DNA of 64,000 bases. Source: JAVJSD01 sp040219575 (lineage in GTDB: Bacteria > Planctomycetota > Planctomycetia > Pirellulales > Pirellulaceae). Positions within the stretch are counted from its first letter, which is position 1, and each line of letters starts with the position of its first letter. Position numbers and translations under genes: made by a program. The notes beneath the pieces were generated by a model. That model saw only the letters and a list, made by a program, of their open reading frames with translations, searched no databases and had not been told where the DNA came from. This document shows positions 16,743-24,475 of this stretch, in pieces. Location: positions 1 through 64,000 of the forward strand of contig JAVJSD010000076.1 of assembly GCA_040219575.1 (NCBI GenBank), in the 5' to 3' direction.

Positions 16743-18209
16743 ATGCAAGACCGGCGGGAGTTTCTGTTCAACGTCGGCGGAGGACTGGGCGGCGTGGCGC
16801 TGGCGGGGATGCTCGGCGTCGACGGCGACTTGCTCGCCGCCGAAACGCCGTTGAAAGCAACCTCGCCGAAGGGACTGCATCACCCGGCCAAGGCCAAGCG
16901 GGTCGTGCAACTCTTCATGTCGGGCGCCGCGAGCCACGTCGACCTGTGGGACTACAAGCCGCGGCTGATTCGCGATCACGGCAAGCCGTGGGATCCGGGC
17001 GAGAAGGTCGAGCTGTTTCAGAACGGGCTCGGCGCGTGCATGCAGTCGCCCTGGAAGTGGCGGCAGTACGGTGAGTGCGGCAAGCATCTCAGCGACATCT
17101 CCGCGCCGCTGGGCGAGTGCGTCGACGAGATGGCCTTCATCCACTCGATGGTCGGCAAGACGGGCGTCCATAGCCAGGCCACCTACCTGCAAGCGACCGG
17201 TTTTCAAATGCCCGGCTTTCCCGGCGCCGGCGCGTGGGTCAGTTACGGCCTGGGCAGTCTCAACCAGAACCTGCCGACGTTTGTCGTGTTGCCCGACCAT
17301 CGCGGCTTCCCGCCCAATGGCCCCAAGAACTGGGACGCCGGGTTTCTGCCCGCCCAGCATCAGGGGACGATGATCCGCCCCGGCGCGGCGACGCCGATCG
17401 CCAACCTGTTCCCGGTCGGCGGCGACTACATCACCAAGCGCAGCGAAGCGGAGGCGATGCAGCTGCTCGAGCGGCTCAACCGCCGGCACCAGGCGCAGCA
17501 TCCGGGCGACTCGCGGCTGGAGGCGCGGATTCGCAGCTACGAATTGGCCGCCCAAATGCAGCTCAGCGCCCCCGAGGCGCTCGACCTCGCCGACGAACCG
17601 GCCCACGTGCTGAAAATGTACGGGCTCGATCACGGCCGCTCGTCGTTCCCCGCCGAAATCAACGAGGTCGAGGAGACCGATTACTTCGGCCGTAAGTGCC
17701 TCATCGCCCGGCGACTGCTGGAGCGCGGGGTGCGGTTCGTGCAGATCTGGTCGGGCTGCGACAATCGCTTCCCCCGCCGGAATTGGGATTCGCATGAAGA
17801 CGTCGAGCGCGATCACGGCCCGCTCGGTCGGGGCATGGCGCGCGGGGCTGCGGCGCTGATCAAGGATCTCAAGCAGCGCGGCCTGCTCGACGATACGGTC
17901 ATCCTGTGGACCACCGAGTTCGGCCGCATGCCCTGCACGCAGGGGAGCAAAGGCCGCGACCACAATCCATTCGTGTTCACCAACTGGCTCGCCGGCGGCG
18001 GCGTGCGGGGCGGTGTGAGCTACGGCCCGAGCGACGAGTGGGGCTACAAGCCGGCCGACCGCGAGAAGCCCACCTACTGCTACGACGTCCACGCCACGCT
18101 CCTGCACCTTTTGGGCATCGACCACACCCGGCTCACCTTCCGCAGCAACGGCATCGACCGCCGCCTGACCGACGTCCACGGCCACGTAATTCACGACATC
18201 CTGGCGTAA
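16743..18209 (+). CDS. DUF1501 sulfatase-like protein with Tat leader (488 aa)
   Basis: Member of the DUF1501 family, abundant in planctomycetes and related in fold to alkaline-phosphatase/sulfatase enzymes. ATG 16743 gives the twin-arginine leader MQDRREFLFNVGGGLGGVAL. Signature parts follow: VVQLFMSGAASHVDLWDYKP, FIHSMVGKTGVHSQATYLQA, TVILWTTEFGRMPCTQGSKG and ATLLHLLGIDHTRLTFRSNG. It is the last gene of the 14.2-18.2 kb plus-strand run. DUF1501 proteins usually pair with a DUF1549/DUF1553 gene; none is adjacent here. Confidence 0.92.
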   Translation: MQDRREFLFNVGGGLGGVALAGMLGVDGDLLAAETPLKATSPKGLHHPAKAKRVVQLFMSGAASHVDLWDYKPRLIRDHGKPWDPGEKVELFQNGLGACMQSPWKWRQYGECGKHLSDISAPLGECVDEMAFIHSMVGKTGVHSQATYLQATGFQMPGFPGAGAWVSYGLGSLNQNLPTFVVLPDHRGFPPNGPKNWDAGFLPAQHQGTMIRPGAATPIANLFPVGGDYITKRSEAEAMQLLERLNRRHQAQHPGDSRLEARIRSYELAAQMQLSAPEALDLADEPAHVLKMYGLDHGRSSFPAEINEVEETDYFGRKCLIARRLLERGVRFVQIWSGCDNRFPRRNWDSHEDVERDHGPLGRGMARGAAALIKDLKQRGLLDDTVILWTTEFGRMPCTQGSKGRDHNPFVFTNWLAGGGVRGGVSYGPSDEWGYKPADREKPTYCYDVHATLLHLLGIDHTRLTFRSNGIDRRLTDVHGHVIHDILA

Positions 18210-18225
18210 CGTCGTGCGTATCGTC

Positions 18226-18327
18226 GTAGCATGGCCGCCCTCGGCCGTGAATCTGCGCCGCTGCTTCAAGGCCCGTCGATGTACGGCGCTCCGGTCACGG
18301 GCCAGGGGCGCCAGGGGCCCATGCTAC
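18226..18327. repeat. Dispersed repeat, GTAGCATGGCCGCC type, copy 1
   Basis: The left end GTAGCATGGCCGCCC continues into TCGGCCGTGAAT (18,226-18,252). A degenerate inverted right end, GGTCACGGGCC through CCCATGCTAC, ends at 18,327. A second, better preserved copy is at 55,601-55,765. It separates two convergent genes. Confidence 0.65.
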
Positions 18328-18385
18328 TTGCCCAGGTCCTCCGTCGGTCGCGTCCGCTGATCGTCGTGCTTGTTCGGAATCAGCC

Positions 18386-19534
18386 TCACGGCTGCTTGGT
18401 AATCTGTTCGATCGCCTGCTCGGCGGCGTTGCGCACGAAGGGATCGGGATCGTCGTTCAACTTGCCAAGCGCGGGCACGGCGTCGGCGGCTAGTGGGCCG
18501 AGGCGGCCGAGGCCATAGGCGACATTCATCCGCGTGAGGGTTTCGTCGGACTTCAGCAGCGCGATCAGCTTGGGGACCGCCGGCTTGGCGATTGGGCCGA
18601 GTCCGGCGAGCAGCTCCGCCGCTTTCTCGGGATCGTCCTCGCCGGCAACTTCCGCGACCAGCCGGGGCAGCACGTCGTCGGCGTCGCCGGTGATTTTCCA
18701 AAGCGCCTCGACGGCGGCGACGCGGCTGTCGATGCGCTGCTGCTTTAGGGCGGCCTTCAATTCGACGACCGCCGGCTGGGCGGTCTTGCCGAGCCGGCCC
18801 AGCGCCACGGCCGCCGCCTCGCGCACGTTATGGCTGCGATCCTTGAGCGCGGCGATGAGACTGGCGAGGCCCGCTTCGCCGATCTCCGGGCCGATGCCGC
18901 CCAGCGCGAGCGCCGCGTGGACGCGCACCGAAGGGAGTCCCGTTTCGAGCAATTCCCGCATGCGCGGCGCGGCCGGCTTCGCCTCCGGACCGATCGCCTC
19001 CAGCGCCGTGCAGGCCAGGTACTGCGTGTGGAAGTCGTCCGCGGCGGTCGCCTTGAGCAGCGCCGGCACGGCCGCTTTTGCTGTCGGGCCAATGCCGCGC
19101 AGCGCCGCGATCGCCGCGCGGCGCGAATCGAGATCGCCTTCCTGGACGACGACGATCAGCGGCTTCACGGCCGGGGCCGCATCCGGTCCGATCAGCGACA
19201 ACGACAGCGCCGCGCCCACGCAAACCTGCGATCGATCGCTGACGAGCGCCTCGATCAGCGGCGGCACGACCTTCGGCCCCATGCGTCCGAGCGCTTTCGA
19301 GGCCGCCTCGAACACGCCGGGATCGTCATCGTCGAGCGCCGCAATCAGCGCGGGCGCCGCCTCGAGCGCCTGCGGTCCGAGTTCGCCAAGCTGCATCGCG
19401 GCCGCCTGGCGCTCGTCGGCGCTGTTCGAGTTCAACGCCTGCGTCAACGCGGCGACGTTCGTCTCCTCGGCCCAGGCGGCGCTGGCGAGAGTGAGTACGC
19501 CGGCGCAGCAAATGGCCAATCGCGGGAACCACAT
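18386..19534 (-). CDS. Secreted HEAT-repeat protein (382 aa)
   Basis: Exported scaffold protein. ATG 19534 is preceded by an AGGAGGA ribosome site and starts MWFPRLAICCAGVLTLASAA, a signal peptide cut near AWAEE. The rest is about ten HEAT repeats of 36-40 residues with the pattern LGxLGPxAxxAxPALIxAL (LGELGPQALEAAPALIAALD, LGRMGPKVVPPLIEALVSDR, LALGGIGPEIGEAGLASLIA). No enzyme domain. Such proteins usually mediate protein contacts; the partner is unknown. Confidence 0.85.
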   Translation of the reverse strand: MWFPRLAICCAGVLTLASAAWAEETNVAALTQALNSNSADERQAAAMQLGELGPQALEAAPALIAALDDDDPGVFEAASKALGRMGPKVVPPLIEALVSDRSQVCVGAALSLSLIGPDAAPAVKPLIVVVQEGDLDSRRAAIAALRGIGPTAKAAVPALLKATAADDFHTQYLACTALEAIGPEAKPAAPRMRELLETGLPSVRVHAALALGGIGPEIGEAGLASLIAALKDRSHNVREAAAVALGRLGKTAQPAVVELKAALKQQRIDSRVAAVEALWKITGDADDVLPRLVAEVAGEDDPEKAAELLAGLGPIAKPAVPKLIALLKSDETLTRMNVAYGLGRLGPLAADAVPALGKLNDDPDPFVRNAAEQAIEQITKQP

Positions 19535-19589
19535 GGCGTCCTCCTGGGAGTTTCGCGACGTCGAAGCGTCGATCGGCGTTGGACGCAAA

Positions 19590-19612
19590 ACGACGGACGT
19601 CGACGTCCGTCG
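19590..19612. repeat. GACGGACGTCGACGTCCGTC palindrome, copy 1
   Basis: A perfect self-complementary word between co-oriented genes. The same word occurs at 32,510-32,533, and degenerate forms at 42,168-42,295. Confidence 0.6.
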
Positions 19613-19630
19613 CTTAAGGAAAATGCGTTG

Positions 19631-20527
19631 CTACTGCCCCGCCACCTGCATCGGCACGGCGTAGAATCCGGTTCGGGCCGTGATGAACAGCGTCTTGTTG
19701 TCCTTGCCGCCGAACGCGACGTTGGCGGGCCGCTCGGGCGTTTCGATCTCGGCGATCATTTTTCCCTCGGGGCTGTAGACGTTGACGCCCGCGCCGGTGA
19801 GGTAGAGGTTGCCGCGCTCGTCGAGCGTCATGCCGTCGGAGCCCTGTTCGGCGATCAGGCGGCGGTTGGTGAGCGAGCCGTCCTTTTGAATTTCGTAGAC
19901 ATACGTCTTCTGATCGCCCGGGTCGGCCACGTAGAGCTTTTTGCCGTCGGCCGTTCCCTTGACGCCGTTGGGCTTCTTCAGATCGCCGATCACGCGGACC
20001 AGTTCGCCTCCGCCGGGCGGCAGATAGTAGACGTGGAAGCCGTCCTGCTCCAGGCCTTCCTCCGAACCGTAGCGGGGATCGGTGAAGTAGACGCCCCCCT
20101 TGGCGTCGGGCCAGAGGTCGTTGGGGCTATTGAGCTTCTTGCCGTTGTAGCTGTCCGCCAGCACGTCGACCTTTTTGCCGTCGGGCGAGATCCGCGTCAG
20201 TCGTCGGTTGCCGCCTTCGCAGACGAGCAGGTTCCCGTCGGCGTCGAAGTACAGGCCGTTGGCGGCGCCGCTGTTCTCGCGAAAGGTGCTCAGTTGGCCG
20301 TCGGTCGACCACTTGTGGATGCGGTTGTTGCGGATGTCGGTGAAGTACACATTCCCCTGGGCGTCGCGCGCCGGCCCTTCGGTGAAGATAAACCCGTCGG
20401 CCAGCTTCTTCACCTCTGCTCCCGGCGCGAGCAGGTCGGACGCATCCTCGCCGCGGAGCGAAGCCGCAAATAGCAGGCACGTGCAGGCGCAGAGCGAAAG
20501 GGCGATCGCTAAAGGCTTCTTGGTCAT
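19631..20527 (-). CDS. SMP-30/gluconolactonase-like secreted protein (298 aa)
   Basis: Six-bladed propeller of the SMP-30/gluconolactonase/LRE family, probably hydrolysing a sugar lactone outside the cytoplasm. ATG 20527 has GGAG 8 bp upstream; the leader MTKKPLAIALSLCACTCLLF may be a lipoprotein or Sec signal. Family motifs: FTEGPARDAQGNVYFTDIRN with the metal-site Glu, KLNSPNDLWPDAKGGVYFTD with the Asn/Asp pair, KPNGVKGTADGKKLYVADPG, and SDGMTLDERGNLYLTGAGVN. The true substrate cannot be told from sequence. Confidence 0.88.
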   Translation of the reverse strand: MTKKPLAIALSLCACTCLLFAASLRGEDASDLLAPGAEVKKLADGFIFTEGPARDAQGNVYFTDIRNNRIHKWSTDGQLSTFRENSGAANGLYFDADGNLLVCEGGNRRLTRISPDGKKVDVLADSYNGKKLNSPNDLWPDAKGGVYFTDPRYGSEEGLEQDGFHVYYLPPGGGELVRVIGDLKKPNGVKGTADGKKLYVADPGDQKTYVYEIQKDGSLTNRRLIAEQGSDGMTLDERGNLYLTGAGVNVYSPEGKMIAEIETPERPANVAFGGKDNKTLFITARTGFYAVPMQVAGQ

Positions 20528-20628
20528 GGAAATCACTCCTGATTGGCGGCGACAGGGGGCGCTTTTGCAAGCGGCCGGAATGGACGACCACAGTGCAAAG
20601 CAAATTTTTGTAACGGCTTAATCTTCAA

Positions 20629-20889
20629 GTAGCTGAACTCGTGAGAGTTCAGCAGTTCGTGACTACGTCGGAGCTTCCAGAAGTCTCACGACTTCTGCTA
20701 CCAGTTCTTTGTGACGGCTTCATCTTCAAGTAGCTGAACTCGTGAGAGTTCAGGAAGTCGAAACGACGTCGGAGCCTCCAGAAGTCTCACGACTTCTGCT
20801 ACCAGTTCTTTGTGACGGCTTGTCGCGGCACTCGCCAGAGTTCCGATGCATTCGGTCGAATTCGGAAGTCTGGTGACTTCCGCTACGAG
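20629..20889. repeat. Two-hairpin repeat, tandem duplication plus a degenerate third copy
   Basis: Each unit has GCTGAACTCGTGAGAGTTCA and, inverted, AGAAGTCTCACGACTTCTGC. Units start at 20,629 and 20,730 (period 101 bp, nearly identical). A third with altered loops (CTCGCCAGAG, GTCTGGTGAC) ends at about 20,886, followed by GACAAAGCCTGG. The region 20,528-21,015 has no gene. Confidence 0.8.
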
Positions 20890-21015
20890 GTTTCAGACAA
20901 AGCCTGGGATGCGAGTTGTCTTGACTTCACTCTGTGTTCTCTGTGATCCCTGTGGTTTTCCTTCCAGCTTCGACGGCGATAACCGCCAGGCCCATTGTAC
21001 TCGCTCGACGGTCCA

Positions 21016-21375
21016 CTACTTGGTGGTCCACTCGACCGGTTGCGGGGCGAGTTCTTCGCTGGGCTGCGATCCGGCGTCGGCCCGACCGCTCCCTTCGAGG
21101 CGGCTGACGGCGCGGACGGTCATGTCCTGCTCGCAGAGGATCTGGCAGCTCAATCGCACCCCCGTAATGCCGCGGGCGGCGAGGACGTTCTTCTCGGCGA
21201 CGGTCATTTTCTCCGGTTCGCCCTCGACGAACTCGACCCGGCAGGTGGTGCAGCGGGCGTTGCCGCCGCAGGCGTGCAGTTGGTCGACGCCGGCGTCGTC
21301 GACCAGCGCCAGCACCAGCCGTTTCCCCTGGGCCACCTCGAACTCCCCGACACCTTCCACGTTGAGCTTGGGCAT
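21016..21375 (-). CDS. 2Fe-2S ferredoxin (119 aa)
   Basis: Plant/adrenodoxin-like electron carrier. The cluster-binding pattern is ACGGNARCTTC, with the fourth cysteine in RLSCQILC at residues 75-83. The first 95 residues cover the usual beta-grasp fold (MPKLNVEGVGEFEVAQGKRL) and the last 25 are a variable Ser/Pro tail. It stands alone, divergent from the GlsB-like gene, so its redox partner is unknown. Confidence 0.88.
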   Translation of the reverse strand: MPKLNVEGVGEFEVAQGKRLVLALVDDAGVDQLHACGGNARCTTCRVEFVEGEPEKMTVAEKNVLAARGITGVRLSCQILCEQDMTVRAVSRLEGSGRADAGSQPSEELAPQPVEWTTK

Positions 21376-21623
21376 TTCGTGTATCTCCTGATGTTGTCAG
21401 TCTTTGCGCATGGGATATATCTGGAAACGGCCGGCATTATCTCGCTGATGCACGCGACCGACAAGCCGCCGCCGATTCGATGCACAGTGAATTCGCCTTC
21501 AACCATGCCCCGCAATCGGCCGATAACGGTTGTGTGGACTTTACCGGCAGCGCGGATTGCGCCGGTTCCAAGCCGCTCTTCGCCGGCGAATCGCTCACAG
21601 CCCAGCCAGGGGGATCAATCGCA

Positions 21624-22007
21624 GTGGATAGCCAACAAATCATGTTGACGGCCCAGGAGTGGGCCAACACGTTCCTGGTTTGGATCGGCTTCGGCACGCT
21701 GGCCGGCCTGTTGGCCAAGGCGATTATGCCGGGCCGCGATCCGGGCGGAGCGGTCGCCACGCTCTGTATGGGCATCGGGGGAACGGTCATCGGTTGCGGC
21801 ATTCTGTCGTACTTCTATGAAGGGCAACGGATTTCGCCAATCAGCCCGATCGGCTTCATCGTGGCCACGGCGGGCGCCTTCATCATCCTGGCTTTCTACC
21901 GGTTGCTGGCCGGCTACTTCTTCACCGAAGGCGAGACCTCGACCTACCGCCATCACACGCGCCGTCGCCGCTCGCGACGGATTCACGAGGCGCACGTCGA
22001 GGAGTAG
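21624..22007 (+). CDS. GlsB/YeaQ/YmgE-like membrane protein (127 aa)
   Basis: Small inner-membrane protein of the transglycosylase-associated family, often stress-linked. Three hydrophobic segments: FLVWIGFGTLAGLLAKAI, TLCMGIGGTVIGCGILSYF and GFIVATAGAFIILAFYRLLA. Family features include GLLAKAIMPGRDPGG. The GTG at 21624 has AGGGGG about 9 bp upstream; the ATG at 21642 is an alternative. The C-terminus is strongly basic (HHTRRRRSRRIHEAHVEE), which is unusual for the family. Confidence 0.75.
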   Translation: MDSQQIMLTAQEWANTFLVWIGFGTLAGLLAKAIMPGRDPGGAVATLCMGIGGTVIGCGILSYFYEGQRISPISPIGFIVATAGAFIILAFYRLLAGYFFTEGETSTYRHHTRRRRSRRIHEAHVEE

Positions 22008-22576
22008 CGGCGCTTGAGGCAGGTTCGGCTTGCGGCCGGGAGTCCGCATCTCGGCCTTGGCCGTGGTGGTGAATTCCGCTCTTAATTCACCGCCCCAGGG
22101 GTACCGGTCCGTCGTATCCGGTGAATTGGGCGGCGATTCACCACCGACTTCACCGCGAGATTCACCACCGAATTCACCACCGCGCTCCCCCACGTTCGCA
22201 TCCGTCGTGGGAGCAGCGGACCGACCGACGCCGGCACGCCGCCACGACTCTCTCGCCGCCGTTCAACGCGGAACACGTAGTCGCCTCGCTCCCGTTCACG
22301 GCTAACAAAAAAACTTTAGAGATATTACACCCTATCTCTATTGTATCTTATCGGGACGCATGCACCAAGCACGAGACCTCGCGTCGTGGGGCGTTTCGCT
22401 GGACAACCTGCGCCGCATGCCCAGGCGATGTATTGCATCCCCTGAAGTTGCCGGCTTGCCGTGATCTTTGAATAAAGTCGCATTGACGCGGCAGGGGGCA
22501 ATTTGATAGCAGCCCAGCATCGGAAAACTAGCGGCGCAGGGCCGCTAGCAAGCTATCGACGAAAGGAATCGGCGTG
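22008..22576. other. 569-bp intergenic region with short ATTCACCACCG repeats
   Basis: At about 22,075-22,185 the word ATTCACCACCG and variants recur at least five times at irregular spacing. The rest shows no gene. The region includes the promoter and leader of the radical SAM gene, with GAAAGGA before its start. Confidence 0.5.
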
Positions 22577-24376
22577 ATGAGCTCGTCCGGCGGCCGGAAG
22601 CAGTTTGTAGTGGAAGTCATCAAGCCGTCGCACTACGACGACGACGGCTATGTGATCCAGTGGGTGCGGGCCTATGTTCCGTCGAACTCGCTGGCTTGCC
22701 TGTTCGGATTGCTGGAGGACGCGCGGAGCCGGAAGGTGCTGGGCGAAGACGTCGACATCTCGCTCAACGGGTACGACGAGTGCCACACCATCATTCCCGT
22801 CAAGAACATCATCAAGCGGATCAAGGCGGCAGACGGCGGGCTGGTGATGCTGGCCGGCGTGCAAACCAACCAGTTTCCCCGCGCGCTGGAACTGGCCCGC
22901 GAGTTTCGCCAGGCCGGCATCCAGGTGGCCATCGGCGGGTTTCATATCAGCGGCTGCATCGCCATGCTGCCCGAACTGCCGGCGGACATCCAGGAGATGA
23001 AAGACCTGGGCGTCAGCCTGTTCGCGGGCGAGGCCGAAGGGCGGATGGAGCAGGTGCTGCAGGCCGCCTTTGAGCAGAGGTTGGAGCCGGTCTACAACTA
23101 CATGCTCGATCTGCCCGATCTGCAAGGACAGGTCACGCCGTACCTGCCGCCCGAAATCGCCAAGGGCTACTTGCACTTTACGCCGTTCGACGTGGGACGC
23201 GGCTGTCCGTTTCTGTGCAGTTTCTGCACGATCATCAACGTGCAGGGGCGAAAGTCGCGTTACCGTGACGCCGACGACGTCGAAAAGCTTGTGCGTGATT
23301 ACCACGGGCGCGGCGTCAACCGGTTTTTCATCACCGACGACAACATGGCCCGCAACAAGAACTGGGAGGCGATTTTCGATCGGCTGATCAAGCTCCGCGA
23401 GGAGGAAGGCATCGGCATCAAGTTCCTGATTCAGGTGGATACGCTGTGCCACAGGATTCCGGGCTTCATCGAAAAGGCGACGCGGGCCGGCTGCAATCGT
23501 GTGTTCATCGGCCTGGAGAACATCAATCCCGACAACCTGGAAGCGGCGAACAAGAAGCAGAACCGCATCACCGAGTACCGCCAGATGCTGCAGGACTGGC
23601 GCAATCGCGGCACGGTGACCTACGCGGGCTACATCCTGGGGTTGCCGGCCGACACGCCGGAGTCGATCGAGCGCGACCTCCGCGTCATCCAGGAGGAGTT
23701 GCCGGTCGACATCCTGGAGTTCATGATCCTGACGCCGCTGCCGGGTTCGGCCGATCACAGGAATCTGGCGGCCGCCGGCGAGTGGATGGATCCGGACATG
23801 AACAAGTACGATCTGGAGCACGTCACGCAGAAGCACGGCAAGATGACGCCCGACGAGTGGTCGGACATTTACGATCGCGCCTGGCACCTGTACTACAGCG
23901 ACGAGCACATCGAAACGCTGTTGCGGCGTGCGGAAGCCAGCGGCGCCGGGGCGAAGCGGATGTCGCGGGCGATCCTGCAGTTCTACGGCAGCTACAAGTA
24001 CGACGGCGTGCACCCGCTGCAGGGCGGCATCCTGCGGCGCAAAGTCCGCACGCTGCGCCGGCCTGGCATGAAGCGCGTTAATCCGCTGCTGTTTTACCCG
24101 GCGCGGCTCTGGGAGACGGTCCGCAATCACGTCTCGCTCGGCTTGTTCTTCTTGCGGATCGACAAGCTCCGCAAACGCGTGGAACGCGAACAGCAGATCA
24201 CGCCGTACACCGACGCGGCGCTGGCTCCGGTGGAAGCGGAAGCCGACGAAGCGCTGCAGATCTTCAGCATCACCGACGCGGCCCAGGCCGCCGCGGCGAA
24301 AGCGAAGTCGAAGAAGCAACGCGTCTCGCTGCCGGTCGTCGACGCCTCATGCGGCGGCGAGAGACGCGCGGCTTAG
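22577..24376 (+). CDS. B12-binding-domain radical SAM protein (599 aa)
   Basis: Cytoplasmic radical SAM enzyme. Residues 50-190 resemble a cobalamin-binding Rossmann domain (GLVMLAGVQTNQFPRALELA, AGIQVAIGGFHISGCIAMLP). The 4Fe-4S motif CPFLCSFC lies at about 209-216. The barrel continues with RFFITDDNMARNKNWEAIFD, CNRVFIGLENINPDNLEAAN and YILGLPADTPESIERDLRVI. The last 90 residues are helical with an Ala/Lys-rich tail. GTG 22574 directly precedes the ATG chosen. Substrate unknown; methylation or rearrangement of a lipid or natural product would fit the class. Confidence 0.88.
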   Translation: MSSSGGRKQFVVEVIKPSHYDDDGYVIQWVRAYVPSNSLACLFGLLEDARSRKVLGEDVDISLNGYDECHTIIPVKNIIKRIKAADGGLVMLAGVQTNQFPRALELAREFRQAGIQVAIGGFHISGCIAMLPELPADIQEMKDLGVSLFAGEAEGRMEQVLQAAFEQRLEPVYNYMLDLPDLQGQVTPYLPPEIAKGYLHFTPFDVGRGCPFLCSFCTIINVQGRKSRYRDADDVEKLVRDYHGRGVNRFFITDDNMARNKNWEAIFDRLIKLREEEGIGIKFLIQVDTLCHRIPGFIEKATRAGCNRVFIGLENINPDNLEAANKKQNRITEYRQMLQDWRNRGTVTYAGYILGLPADTPESIERDLRVIQEELPVDILEFMILTPLPGSADHRNLAAAGEWMDPDMNKYDLEHVTQKHGKMTPDEWSDIYDRAWHLYYSDEHIETLLRRAEASGAGAKRMSRAILQFYGSYKYDGVHPLQGGILRRKVRTLRRPGMKRVNPLLFYPARLWETVRNHVSLGLFFLRIDKLRKRVEREQQITPYTDAALAPVEAEADEALQIFSITDAAQAAAAKAKSKKQRVSLPVVDASCGGERRAA

Positions 24377-24380
24377 AGTG

Positions 24381-24450
24381 GCGGAAGTCGTGAGACTTCT
24401 GGACGCTCTGGCGTCGTCACGGATTTCTGAACTCTCACGAGTTCAGCTAC
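24381..24450. repeat. Two-hairpin repeat between convergent genes
   Basis: GCGGAAGTCGTGAGACTTCT and TGAACTCTCACGAGTTCAGC, ending GCTAC at 24,450. It fills the gap between the radical SAM and CLC genes and could serve as a two-way terminator. Confidence 0.75.
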
Positions 24451-24475
24451 TCGAGGAACAAGCTGTCGCAAAGCG

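Noticed and set aside
13929..18269. 1446-codon open frame on the minus strand
   Set aside because: It is antisense to three well-supported plus-strand genes (HEAT-like, PQQ, DUF1501). Long antisense frames are common at this GC content, and its translation is His/Arg/Val-rich without family motifs.
22075..22185. ATTCACCACCG repeats as a CRISPR array
   Set aside because: Repeat units are short, unevenly spaced and lack constant-length spacers; no cas genes are present.
22553..24319. 588-codon minus-strand frame
   Set aside because: Shadow of the radical SAM gene, which has the CPFLCSFC cluster motif.
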